Shown here piece by piece: positions 36,077 through 47,940 of a stretch of 64,000 bases of DNA; position 1 is the stretch's first letter; each line of letters starts with the position of its first letter. The position numbers and the translations under genes were made by a program. The notes beneath the pieces were generated by a model. It ran no database searches. It worked only from the letters and a program-made list of their open reading frames with translations, and was not told where the DNA came from. The DNA is from Lumbricus rubellus (Eukaryota > Annelida > Clitellata > Crassiclitellata > Lumbricidae), in assembly GCA_945859605.1 (NCBI GenBank), contig OX243820.1:29248406-29312405 (forward strand). The letters run 5' to 3'.

Positions 36077-38032
36077 TAAACCGACACGTCGTTCCCCGAT
36101 ACCATAGTTATGCCCCTAATTTTCTGGGGAGATGTAATTCCTGTGAGGGAAAACTTCTCCCTTAGAGATGCCTAGATTAAATACCGCATGAGTATAACGA
36201 AACAATAATCATAATAATGCTCTAAAATGAAAGCTACGATAACTCACATTAATCATAAGCATGGCTTGGACAATATTGTTTATTACGTCATCAGCTTGAT
36301 GACGTCTTATGACAATATATCGTCCGAATAAACCAGCCGCTAATGACGTCATATCACACGTCGTTGGCCTACACTAAATTTTAAAATTACGATTTACGAA
36401 CATAATGCACATTAATTTTATTTTGCAGGTAGGGATCATGGGCTACCCTAGGCCTTATTAACGTGATTATCTTTAGCCCGTTATAGTATACCTACGGTTG
36501 CAGTTTCGTATACCATCAAGTTATGCAAGAATCGTTAGTGTTTATTTCGAATAAATTTTCAAAAGAAATGCATGCAGTGAACTGGATTTACAACGAATCT
36601 CTTCGCTTCAGTTTTCGTTGAGAAAAACATCGTTACGTGGAATGCTCTGCAAAACGGATAAAAGCTTCGAGAAAGAAGGGTAGGCCTATTCAATGATTTA
36701 TCTCTAGTATAGGCCTAAATGTAAATTAAAATGTCCTCGATTTTATATGACGACCGTATAGGTCTATTATAGCCTGTAGTGGCCTAAATAAATTAAATTA
36801 AATGGTCTCGACCCTGATTAATTATTTTTTTCAACGGTTTGATCAGGTGAGATGCCTCACACCACTTAGTGTATAGGCCTAATGCATATCTTCGAATAGT
36901 ATCTAATGACGACACTAACCCTAACACTAGCCCTGAACTACCCTCACGACGCTTAACCGGATCCTAACCGATATTCACGACGGTTAACCTGATTCTGACC
37001 GACCCTCACAACGCCTAACCTGATCCTAGCCGACACTCACGGTCCCCGATACTGCAATTAGGCCTACGCCGTTTTATCTAGCTACCCTGCATGCTTTGGA
37101 AGGAGAGGGGTGGAATCGGGTTTCTTGGTGGATGAAAAAGTCCGTTTTGGCGCGGTCATTTTGGGCGGTCGTCACCCTCTCATCGGTCAAATTTTTTACG
37201 ACCCTTTTTAAACAAAATACCATTTTCGCTACTTTGAAGAGTGATATTTTCTTAGGGGAAGGGGAAATTGCTCCACGTTTCATTTTTTCGAGGGGAATGG
37301 TTCATATATCTACATGTAGGCCTATACAACACCTCGCTAATTTTTCTAGGGGTGGGATGATCTCATCCCTAAAGGCAACTTCTCCTTCCCCCCCCCCCCC
37401 CAGAGACGTCTAGAATACTCTGGATCACATACTGTTGAACAGTTTGAATGGACGCCACCCAAATTAAGCCACCCCCTACTACGAACAAAAGGAGAATACA
37501 ATGCTTTATGGGCACCAAGTGAATTAGACGTGCGCCGCAAAGGGCGAGTAACTGCGGCACTAGATCCATGCTGCAGCTTCATCGAGTTGCTACGGTCGGT
37601 GCAATGGTCCGTGTAATTGTGCAATGGTCCATGAAGCATATGCAGAACGGCATCTCAATTGCGAGTTCAGTGAACCGAAGAATGGCACGGATCGCCGGTG
37701 CATCTTTGACGCAACCAACAGCATCTGTTGCTATGGTCACTCCACCATGCAACAATGCACTGGCACCATCGATAGGTAGCCTACATGTTGTTAAGGGCGC
37801 TATATGAATTGCCTGTCATAAGTAGGCGTCCTCATTGAACTTTAGCGCCGTCTGGTACATGGTCTAAATCTAATTTATTAAAAATATTATTATAACATAA
37901 TTTATATTATTTGTAAGATGTTTATAACACACGTTGGAAGATCACATTCCTTATAATATAGTAATGACTGCATGCATAAATTCCTATCAATCATGATTAA
38001 CCTGGTCCTATATAAATTACGAGAAGCGTCGT
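36077..38032. other. Noncoding with a degenerate 30-bp repeat at 36900-37050
   Basis: The 36900-37050 array contains ACACTAACCCTAACACTAGC and ACGACGCTTAACCGGATCC variants. 37390-37405 is a C-run. 37770-37815 ends with GGGCGCTATATGAATTGC, similar to retroelement tails. No gene supported. Confidence 0.5.
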
Positions 38033-38036
38033 TTAA

Positions 38037-39311
38037 CACATTGGCCGCCTACTACGAGTTAACTCGTAGTACGATTTACAGTGAATTTCTCGTGATACAC
38101 GCGGACACTGGCGAACACCCAATGATTTCCTGGTCAACGTTGTTCACTCCGGAGGCGTGGAGGCTGGATGGGGACTGGGTGAGGGCAGGCTGTGGTCGGA
38201 GTGGCGTGGAGGTGGGTGCGATATGGATGGGATGGGGCGAATAACCCAAATTTCTCAGTGGAACCAGGGTGAAAACAAAATGAAACATTATTTTTCCATG
38301 AATTTCAAAAGTTGAAATTTGGCATCGGCGGGTGGGGGATGGGTGGGTTTGAGGTGGGAGGACCTATGTTAGGGTGGGGTGGGCCTGGGGGAGGCGAAAT
38401 AGGACGAAACAACCTGAATTTACCGTAGTGAGGTGGGCATGGTGGGACAGGGTTTGGCGGGTGGAACTGGGTGTGGCGGATAGAGTTGGGATGGTTCGAG
38501 CGGGAAGGAGGTGGGTGAAGGCGGATTGTGTGGATTTGTGGGTGGGGCGGAAACCCCCCCCCCAAAAAAAATTTCCCCCCAAAATAAAAATTTTTTCGAG
38601 AAATTAAAATTTCCCCGAAAAATAAAAATTCCTCCCCCAAAAAATTTCCACCAAAAATAAAAACTTCCCCCAAAGTAAAAATTTCCCCCCCCCAAAAAAA
38701 AATTCCCCGTGGGGCTGGGTGACAAGAAAGGGGAACATTATTTCTTCAATGTATATCATATGTTGAAAATTTTTCGGGTTGGGGTAGAGGATGAGGCGGT
38801 GGGGTGGGCTGACGTTGGGGTTGGGTGGGGCCTGAGTGGGGGTGAAGTATGACAAAAACCTGAATTTACCCCAGTGGAGTGGGGCTGTGTAGGGCAGGGT
38901 CGGACTGGGTTTGGCAGGGTGGGGTTGGTCTGGGTAAGATGAGGTGAAGGTCGAGGGGGGTGGACTGGGGTGGGAAAGGGTTCGTGGTATGGACCAAGGT
39001 GTGGTGCCGTGTAAAGGGGTGAAAACAGATGGAAGCATTATATTTTCCTCTGAATTTTATATGTTGAAAAATTGTAAGGGGGGTAAGTTGGGGCGCGTTG
39101 AAATGGTTTGGGGTGGGTGTCTGGCAGAGTGGGGTGGAGGCGGATTGGGTGGGTGGTATAAGGATGAGGGTGGGTGGGATTAGTGGGATTGGGTCGGGTA
39201 TGGGTGAGGTGTGGCCGGGCGACATCAAAGTGAAACTTTATTTTTCACATGTATTTCATATGTATAAAATTGCTTGGCGTAGCGGTAATAAATGCCGTGG
39301 CGGTCAATGTG
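38037..39311. mobile_element. piggyBac-like non-autonomous element carrying G-rich satellite
   Basis: Perfect TTAA lies on both sides (38033-38036 and 39312-39315). Termini CACATTGGCCGCC and GGCGGTCAATGTG are inverted with one mismatch in 13. Just inside the left end is a 22-bp perfect palindrome (38050-38071). The interior is built from three to four diverged copies of a 250-to-450-base unit, each with an AT-rich start (ATTATTTTTCC and related) followed by long G-rich, C-poor DNA (GGTGGGGTGGGCTG-type). No transposase frame. Confidence 0.8.
38560..38710. repeat. C/A microsatellite (CCCCCAAAAATAAAAATTT)n
   Basis: Short irregular units of C-runs and AAAATAAAAA inside the G-rich element. They create a Gly/Phe-rich open frame on the minus strand that is not a gene. 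Confidence 0.85.
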
Positions 39312-39315
39312 TTAA

Positions 39316-40000
39316 TAGGGGAGTTGGGGGTGGGTTGGAAAGAATGGATAAGAATCTGATCTCGATGGCTTACCTTCTCCTGCAACAGAAAAGGAGAGAC
39401 AGCAAGCGGGGAAGTAGGATGAGAGGAGGAGAGAGAGGTAGAACCAAAAAACATAATACACAATCATTATACAACAATGGCAGTGAACACAGAAAGAATC
39501 TAATAATAATTTTCGTTTATTCAACAAACCGGTTGACAGACCGCAGCCGGTTACAGTGTACAATTATTATGCAGTTGAAATAGTTTACAGTAACTCAGAT
39601 CATATAGGACCTGCGTCAATCTTAACTACTGACAGAACAATAATAAATCAGCGCAATAGTAGCCTACAGCGCACGTTGTATATACGATAACGTTGTAAAG
39701 TCTACATGGCGGTCAACGACACGTAGCAAGAAAACATCAATATTTTAGTATTGACTGGACGGAAAGTGAAAGGAGGACTAAAATATGAGAAGGAAATTAA
39801 TTAAAGAACTGAAAGCCGACTGATTACAACAACAACGTACATTTGAGACGCGCTTTTTCGTCTTCCAATCTGGAAAAAGCGAAATTGTTCGCCATCTCAT
39901 CTTGATATAGCCTACTGCGGCGATATTCGACGCTGGGCAGGATTTCATTTAATTGCGACGAAATACGGAGACGAAAATAATCCACGTTCACGTGAACAGC

Positions 40001-40032
<32 letters not shown>

Positions 40033-40213
40033 GAGGCAGGCAGGCAGGCAGGCAGATAGACAGACAACAGATAAACTGACAGAGACAGATACAGAGACGG
40101 ACGGACGGACAAAAAGAAGAGACAGAAAAACAGATAGGGCCTAGGCCTACTCATCCAGAGATAGAGATACGAGGAAACGGAGATGCACAGAGAGATACAG
40201 ATAAAACGGGAGA
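39316..40213. other. Noncoding with GACA/GGCA microsatellite
   Basis: 40000-40075 is an ACAGACAGACAG and GGCAGGCAGGCA array. The rest is unrecognised. Confidence 0.6.
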
Positions 40214-40304
40214 ATGAGCAGAATGTATTAGGCATAGGTATACCTTTAACGCTTACGAAGCGTAAGCGTTAAAGGTATACCTATGCCTAATACATTCTGC
40301 TCAT
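40214..40304. repeat. 44-bp perfect inverted repeat with 3-base loop
   Basis: Arms 40214-40257 and 40261-40304 are exact reverse complements over all 44 bases around AAG. No transposon termini, target duplication or gene accompany it. It would make a very strong hairpin or cruciform. Confidence 0.97.
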
Positions 40305-41405
40305 CTACTGCGGTTAGCAACGTACGGCATTGAATCGCTGAATGATAAATGAATTCTGTTGAAATATTATTACACTATTATTGCTATTATCGTTACGCCT
40401 ACTCACCAATTTATATTATTATGATGGTTATTGTTTTCTTACACATAAATTATTATTGGATCTTTTTGTCAATATAATTTATATGAAGAAAAAAGGAAAG
40501 CGCCATGCACTTGAGATTTGAGAAGTGCAGTTCTATAAAAAAAAACACCGAGCATTTTAAGTATTTTTAAACTCGCATAGATCTGCGGCTGTTTTTCTTC
40601 TTCGGTTAAATTATAGCAAATAAAATACGCTTAAAAATAGCACGAGTGCACGTCTAGCGAGATAGATTCGAATTTAATTCAGATTGCAAATAATTATACC
40701 CACCGGGCCGTTAGATTGCATGAGATCTCGAATTCAAGCCGAGAGTTCATAATTATCTGCCTCATAAATTTTTTAATTTTTTTTATTGTTGACGAAACGC
40801 TTTGTACCGTAATTCAGCTGCAATCATACCCTGGTCGCACTTCTCTGTTGCATCGCTATCTAAGATCTCTACCGTATAACCTATAGGAGCCAATCAGTGG
40901 CGGCGCCAGCCATACAATTTCAACAGGTCGCGTTTGTAATTCAGCAGGTTGAAGAAATTAAAATGTAAGGAAGGTCATAATGCCTAACTGTAGTGTAATG
41001 TAACTTTGGATTGCAGCATTTGCAGGCCTATAATAGTTACAGCTAGTAGTGTAATCACTGTAATGTAACTTTGGAGGCGTCACTGTTTTACAGCGATGAG
41101 AAATTTTGGTAATTTACACTATAGGCCTACACTGCAGTCCAAAGTTACATTACACTACAGTTAGCCTATAGTTCCCTCGCTATACAGCCTGTCGAGAAGA
41201 GCAATGTAGCCTAATTAATGCCACCATTGTATGGCCTATAATTTATTTTGCTATTGTATTATTTTGTAATTTTGTATTTTAAGATTTCATAGAGTGCCTC
41301 TTAATTGCAGAGTAAACAATGCAGTCAGAGGCTCCGATTATATATAGGCTAGCATTATTGTAACCTAAGAGCGTTATATAGGCCTTATAGTATGCATTAC
41401 TACTA
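40305..41405. other. Noncoding with a small foldback
   Basis: Arms 40984-41016 and 41132-41164 (CTAACTGTAGTGTAATGTAA start) are near-perfect inverted copies with a roughly 115-base spacer that contains a further partial direct copy. Nothing else recognised. Confidence 0.7.
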
Positions 41406-42239
41406 CACGGTGTCCCAAGTGAAGTGAGCCCCTTTTTGTTTTGGCGATATACTTGTCAATTCTAAATGAAACTCTATAGAATTTCAGAGAATGTAAGAGG
41501 GATCAATTATCAATGTTTCCTGAAAATTTCATCCAATACTACAAACAGTGTCCGAAGTTATGAACGTTCAAATTTGGGCAGTGAAAAATGTAAGTTTCCA
41601 ACATGTAAAAGATAGGAAATTAGTGTTAGCGCTGTTATTCAAAGCTGATGTTCAAAATGCGGTCCATTAGCTCGAAAGCCTCGAATGCATGCTCTAACTT
41701 GCTTTCGCCATTCACTGATTGCATTGTCAACAATCCCTTTGATCAAAACGATTCCATTCTGCCACATTTCGCAGTTTGAAGTGGTCTCTGGTGAACGTGA
41801 CGCGCATGCGAGTTTCATAAGGCTGCGATGGGCCAGTTTCTGTTAGAAAATTCCATTAAAAACCTTTTGCACCGTAATGTTTTTCTCCTATTAAATTTTT
41901 TATTAAACTCAAATCTTCTTTGCGGAAACCATTTTTATTATCGTCCCCCATCATGGAAATGACGGAAATATGACGGATTTTTAAAAATTAATTTAGAAAG
42001 TAAGACGTGCAGTTGCAAGCAGTAATATCCTATCTTTTACATGTTGGAAACTTACATTTTCCTTTGTCCAAATTTGAATGTGCATAACTTCGGACTCTGT
42101 TTGTAGAATTGGATAAAATTTTCAGGAAACATTGATAATTTATCCCTCTTACACTCTCTGAAATTTTATTGAGTTTCATTTAGAATTGACAAGTATATCG
42201 TCAAAACAAAAAGGGGCTCACTTCACTTGGGACACCGTG
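41406..42239. mobile_element. Mariner-like foldback element with long inverted repeats
   Basis: Starts CACGGTGTCCCAAGTGAAG and ends CTTCACTTGGGACACCGTG, flanked by TA on both sides. Inverted arms run about 215 bases each (41406-41625 and 42020-42239) with high identity. The interior holds a transposase C-terminal relic on the minus strand. Confidence 0.88.
41643..41738 (-). pseudogene. Mariner-type transposase C-terminal relic
   Basis: The minus-strand translation reads AISEWRKQVRACIRGFRANG then PHFEHQL and a stop, matching the conserved end (W-R-K-R-x-R-A-C ... H-F-E-H) of mariner-like transposases. Upstream sequence is too decayed to read. A fossil, not functional. Confidence 0.7.
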
Positions 42240-42965
42240 TATATATAATTATAACATGTATTGTGATATAATGCTATATGCTATATTTAGCAAATTAATA
42301 AGGCTATAGTCTATATATAGGCCTAACATGCGTGTGTTCCAATTTTAGGCCGTATAACTGACATCCTTTTTGGAAATAAACCCGTCAATTCTAAAAATAA
42401 TCCAACCAATTTTTTATTACAGAGGGTTAAATTACATGTACGCAAGGTTTCCGAACATTACATGAAATTCTATAAACAGACTCCAGAGCTGTATATAGTA
42501 CACAATTATATACATGTATAAGCTAATGTGAGGATACATATAAAGTTTATAAACACAGTATAAGCTTACATATATATATATAAATAATAAATATTTATAT
42601 ATAGATCCTCTATATATAGGCCTAGTTATACATACATATAAATACCGTCGTGTAAAATAAACTGGGTTCTTATCGTTCTATTCTCATTTTATTCTCCCTC
42701 CTGTCTTCAATGGATTCTTTAATCTTGCTTCTCAGATCCATTCTCATTCAACAAGAAACTCGTCAAATTACAGATGCATCTTTGCTCGCACAAATACCCG
42801 TCTTTTCTGTATTAGAGCCACTGGTCCTTCAATCTGGAATAAAATCCCTCAAGTAGTTAGGCAATCTCCATCACTATCATTGTTTAAGAAAAAGTTTCGC
42901 TCTCACCTTGTCAATAATGGTAACATTGTGTTATGATGTAACAATGTGTTGGTCCATGTAAGCCA

Positions 42966-43032
<67 letters not shown>

Positions 43033-44067
43033 CTTGCACTTGTTGATTCTTTAATTTTTTTTCTTATGTATAGTTAAGAGTTTACATTGTCTGATTTAGT
43101 TAAGATACCAGAAGTGGTTGTAATCATTCACTTCTTGTTAACAGCAATTGTCGGCCGTTTCATCTTTCCGTTTCACATGTACGTAGGTGTCCCTATCAGC
43201 GGGGTCAGTGATCCCTTCAGGGCCCATCCTTGGGGCCATTCTAATTTGAACTTGTGATTTGTAACTGCATAATTGTAAAAAATGATTGTTTGGTTACAAA
43301 ATAAAAATGATTGATTGATTGATTGATTGATTTATTGATTGTTTGATATGTGCACGTGTTTTCCTGCATGCAGAGCTTGCACGGCGTGGATCTTTAATTT
43401 CTTCAAGTCATCCAGTGCGACTTTTGATCAAGGCACATTAAAAGTCGCCCTGTAATTATTGCGTCCTATAAAGTTTTAACCCGAGGCTTGACCGTAACAT
43501 GTGCAAGTCGGGACACATTTCGGAGGCAGCTGTTTAAAAAGAAGGAGTGGAAGATGTGGGAGGAGGAGGATATGAAGTAGGAGGATATGGAGGAGGGTGT
43601 GGGGGAGCAATGGACAGGTTCATGGTCTTGCTGACTTCAAGCTCTACGAGGTGGTAAGAGGTACTACGCTCTCACGTCTGCTTTATGCAGCTCCTGCATG
43701 CATGGTGGGGATAAGGCTCTACAACGGGTAAGGGGTAGGCTCCAAACCCTGATGAATAGGCCGATCCGTCAGCCATAATATTATATTCCGGGTGATATTC
43801 CAAAGTTTGAACAACTATGTTGTCATACTGATGCCCAACATCAACCGTCGGTCGATATATCTAGTCGGTCACAGATACAACGTCGCAGCATCGCCATCAC
43901 CACCGCTACCACCATCACCATCACCACCACCACCACCATCACCACCACCACCACCATCAGCATCACCACCACCATAACCATCAGCATCAGCAACAGCATC
44001 AGACGCTGTCAAAGATGCGCACGTGTCAACTCTGTTGACTGATGCTTAAGAACGATACTGCTGTTGC
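42240..44067. other. Noncoding with (AC)n and (CACCAT)n arrays
   Basis: 42967-43029 is a pure AC repeat. 43308-43340 is a TTGATTGATTGA run. 43895-44000 is a CACCATCACCACCAC-type tract. A sequence near 43180-43270 (GGGCCCATCCTTGGGGCCATT) resembles the end of an unidentified retroelement. No gene supported. Confidence 0.6.
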
Positions 44068-44367
44068 CATGGGCGTCCGCAGCGGGGCGCAAGGGGGCGC
44101 ACATGCGCCCCCCTTGATTTTTCGCATAGTTGCACATACATGTGGATAATTTGGTTGCGATTGTTACAACGCGATTTTCAACGTGATTATCAGTGCGATC
44201 TACAAGTTGGACCTATTTATTTCTCTTTGGGTGCATAAGGTATAGGTAGACTATAGGATTCTCTCGTAATAATATGGAAATTCAAACTGTCACCCATCAA
44301 ATTTAGACTATGTGACAATTATTTAAAAGTTTGCGCCCCCCTAAAAATATTCCTGTGGACGCCCATG
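44068..44367. mobile_element. hAT-like MITE with perfect 8-bp target duplication
   Basis: CATGGGCGTCCGCAG and CTGTGGACGCCCATG are inverted ends. GCTGTTGC flanks both sides exactly (44060-44067 and 44368-44375). The interior has complementary subterminal stretches (CGCACATGCGCCCCCCTTG, TTGCGCCCCCCTAAAA). 300 bases, no coding capacity. Confidence 0.88.
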
Positions 44368-44439
44368 GCTGTTGCTGCTGCTGAGGATGATGATGAAGAT
44401 GATGACTAAGAGTGTCATCTGCCTCCCTTCAGCTCTTTG

Positions 44440-44569
44440 TCTTTGTCTCTCTGCATCTCTGTCTCTGCCTCTGTCTCTCTGTGTCTGTCTATGTCTCTGT
44501 CTCTATCTCTGTCTCTGTCTGTCTATGTCTCTCTGTCTCTGGCTATCTGTCAAATGTCTATGTCTCTCG

Positions 44570-44655
<86 letters not shown>
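44440..44655. repeat. (TCTG/TCTC/CCTG)n compound microsatellite
   Basis: GTCTCTGTCTC-type units, then a CCTG run (44570-44598), TCTG run, and TC run. Open frames here are repeat artefacts. Confidence 0.9.
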
Positions 44656-44657
<2 letters not shown>

Positions 44658-45932
44658 GCGACCATCCAACAGCACAAAACGTTCATTAGCCATCCCAGCA
44701 TGCACCGTGGATGATGATGACGATGCTGTTGGACCATTGTAAACGACGTCCACTAATCACCGTGTTCAACAACAGCAGCGTTCATCTATATGATGATGAT
44801 TATGATGATCGCAAGATGAAGACGACGCGGATCACGGAATTTCCCACGTCAACATTAGCCCCATCATCATCATCATCATCATCATTACCAGCAGCAGCAG
44901 CAGTGAGAAAACGAGTCCCATGCAGATGCATGTGTAGGCCTATACGAGGGCCTATGGTCAGCGCATGCGTGCAGCAGTCGGGTTGCTGCAACTGCTGTCG
45001 TCTGCGTGAGAGAAGAGAGAGAGGAGAGAGAGGAGAGAGGTAACAGCTTGGTGTAAGTATAGTCGATCGCTCGCAACCGATGTAATTACTATTGTACAAT
45101 TGAATTCTTTGTTTATGTGCATGACGTTCGCGAAAGCGTTGCTCGCGCTCACTGCATGGACGATTTTTTTGGCGGTTTGTTCCAACGTATTATGTGGAAT
45201 TTATTATACCGTTTATAGACCTATAGCGCCTTTCGAGACATCAGAAAGGTGTTGTATATTTATATATTAATTAAAATAATATCATACTGTTCATACATAG
45301 TACATGTAGGCTATATAAAGACCGATAGCGCCTTTTGAGACCTCAGAAAGGCGTTGTATATTATATTAATTGAAGTGATACCATGCATAATTACATATAG
45401 TATTCACAGATTAAGATTATTTTGTTTTTCTGTTAAGTTCTATTAGGCCTATATATAGCAGTGAATCGGTTTGTTTACAAAATAGTGTTTGATCGCTTGA
45501 CAACGATTAACTGCATTTAAATATACTTGGGGAAACAGTACTGTCGCCAGTTTTTCTTGATGTCTTTACGTTTTGCTTTTATGTGTATGCCACGCATGGT
45601 ATAATACAGTCAATAGATGTATTTTGTTGATTCAGGAAAAGGATCTTCACAAAGTGACAAGTGGGATATAGGCCTATATTTATGCACTACAATACGACGG
45701 CTCTACGTATGAACAAACCTTTCTGTGTCAGCATTATATAAACACAGAACAATTGCAAGACCGATTAATTTATCGATGTGAAGGATCTACATAAAGTGAC
45801 AAGAATACAATACACGCCAACATTACACACAGTTCGATCGGAGCTGTATTATAACCGACTGGTTTATCGATGTAAAGGAGCAACATAAAAGTGACAAGTT
45901 TATATTATATACGACGACGACGACGTCAGAAA
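44656..45932 (+). promoter_or_regulatory. 5' flank of the RGK-type gene with repeated modules
   Basis: 45195-45415 holds a direct duplication of about 120 bases with TATAGCGCCTTT and CAGAAAGG. Three copies of a core like AGGATCTACATAAAGTGACA occur at about 45639, 45780 and 45875, the last just upstream of the ATG. The promoter itself cannot be placed. Function as promoter or 5' UTR elements is inference. Confidence 0.45.
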
Positions 45933-46818
45933 ATGACCCTTCAGTGCGAGGATCCTCTGAGCGCCTTCAACCTGCAGGCCAGCCTCCGCTTTCCCGACGA
46001 CTTCGACGAGTACCTGGCCCGCGCGGACAGCGGCGGCAGCACGTACGGTCTGCTCAAGCGGCACGCCTTCGCCCACAGCAGCCTCCGTGAGCGCCCGACA
46101 ACCACAGCATCGTCAGCGGCGCTACAGAAGCCCGCTCAGCGGCAGCGATCTAAGAGTTTGATTCCACCGGCCGTGGCTGCGTCGCGAATGAAGAACTTGG
46201 CCGATGAGAAGATCCTTATCAAAGCCCTGGCCCAGCAGTCGACGGATGAGTCCGCTGCTGATAGAAACAACACCCTCCAGTTGCAGGTCGTCGACTACCG
46301 GAGGCACTCCAGCACGGCCACCTGCACGGCTTCCATGGCGCCCGATCTGAGGAAGCGCGGCAGCTACGCCTTCGTGCAGGACTGTAACGCTACGACGACG
46401 GGGTCTGCCGCGGGGTCTTCAGCGTCCTCGGCGGCGCAAGGGGAGGGCCGGCCGGGGGGCTGGAGCCCCGTGTCGGTGCCCGTCTGCCGCCGGAGGTCCT
46501 TCTCCGTAACCCCGCGGGGTCTCGTCAACGAGGGGGACGAGGTGATCCCCGTTATCCCGTCGGAGATGCTCCTACCCGATGGTGGAACAGGCCTCCTGTT
46601 GCAACTACAGATGACGGGAGGGTCCGGGTCAAGACGCAGCAGCGGCAACTCGTGCGTCGAGGGAGGCGGCGGAGGAGGGCAGGGCAGCGATGATGGATCG
46701 TCGAATGATGCGTCCGTCCATCGGGTCCTGATGCTGGGCGGACCGGGTGTTGGGAAGACAGCGCTTACGCAACAGTTCCTCACGTCGGAGTTCATGGCCG
46801 CTCAGAACACCAGCTTCG
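45933..46818 (+). CDS. RGK-type (Rad/Gem/Rem) small GTPase, first coding exon only
   Basis: The ATG is at 45933. The frame extends upstream only through a GTG, so this ATG is the best start. The exon encodes 295 residues plus one base before donor TTCG|GTGAGT. Residues 1-260 are a Ser/Arg/Gly-rich extension with basic-Ser motifs (RQRSKS, YRRHSS, CRRRSFSVTP) like the 14-3-3 and kinase sites of RGK proteins. Residues 262-295 (VHRVLMLGGPGVGKTALTQQ...) contain the P-loop GGPGVGKT at 269-276. Long N-terminal extensions and a P-loop of this type favour RGK over Ras, Rap or DiRas. RGK proteins inhibit voltage-gated calcium channels and reshape the cytoskeleton. Switch regions and the C-terminal motif must be on exons not found here. 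Confidence 0.72.
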
Positions 46819-47940
46819 GTGAGTATCGATGAAAATCGATTTGAATTTTCAATCAATCAATCAATCGGTCGGTCGATCGATCAATCAAGCAATCAATCAA
46901 CCAATAAATCAGTCAATCAATCAAGTAACCACCAGAGGAGAATCGATTTGAATTTTATGTAGCGCAATTGTTATTGTTCCCGTGCAAGCTTTTGCTGTGG
47001 GTTTTCAGTTTCCTTCTCTTCCGGAATAACTACAGTTAAGGACAGTTCAGTTGTTGATATTATTATCTACTGACTAAGATTATACTGGACAGTCAAGTCC
47101 CAACTCGAGTGTAATCAATTAATCAATCAATCAATTAGTCAGTTAACCAATCAATCAATCAACAAACCAACCAATCATTCATTCATTCAGTCTGTCAATG
47201 AATCAATGAATAAATAAATCAATCAATTCATCTATCAACCAATCAATCAATCAACCAATCAATCAACTATCGTTTTTATTGATTCGAAGTCCAGCATTAA
47301 TAGTAATACAGGCAATTGCATTACAAAAGTAGTCATGAGTTAATTAATTTTCTTAGATGTATAATAGGGTCCTACGCGTTCGTTTGACTCAAAGTATTGC
47401 CCACCTAAACTGGGGTAGGCCTAGTGATTCAAAATGGGACCTTCAATGGTATACTCATTTTCCAGCAAAATAACACACGAGAAATGATAGGTTAAAAATT
47501 TGAAAAACTCTGAAATAGTCACAGCTCATGTCTGTAGTAACGGCTTAATTAGAATCATAGACGTGTCACTTTGGAACAGAATGACTGAAATAACCTCTGA
47601 CCTGACCTGACCTTACCTTACCTCACCTCACCATACCTCACCCACCAAACTGATCAAGTACCTTGCTCATAAGTGCTGTAATATGCCGAACAAATTTCTG
47701 TCCAGGGTAACGGCCTCTGTTGTCATAGACCCTGGTCAAATCGGATCCACTCCACTCCACTCCACTCACCCACCAAACCTAACCTAGAATTTATTGGCCA
47801 ATGGAATCTAATAAAAAGAATTCTAGTATATCACTGAACGAGGTGTTATTATACTTTGTGGACGTTTGCTGTCGGCAAAGACGATTGTCAACGCTAATAG
47901 TTTTATTGCTTTCGTTGACGAATTACAGTAATTGAAGGAC
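46819..47940 (+). other. Probable RGK intron start, (AATC)n-rich
   Basis: After the donor come AATCAATCAATC arrays (46850-46930, 47115-47275) and CCTCACCTCACC or CCACTCCACTCC runs (47580-47765). I searched for the next GTPase exon (switch I/II, DxxG) by eye and did not find it. Confidence 0.5.

Noticed and set aside
36895..37055. Interstitial telomere
   Set aside because: CCCTAACC-like words occur but are irregular and embedded in a 30-bp degenerate repeat, with no run of perfect hexamers.
38305..39583. Gly/Phe-rich or Pro-rich protein genes
   Set aside because: Frames lie in G-rich satellite and C/A microsatellite inside a TTAA-flanked element. No splice signals.
44372..44753. Cys/Leu/Ser-rich peptide genes
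   Set aside because: Repeat-derived frames in a TCTG/TCTC array.
46122..46856. Minus-strand frames over the RGK-type exon
   Set aside because: Shadows of the true plus-strand coding exon, which carries the P-loop.
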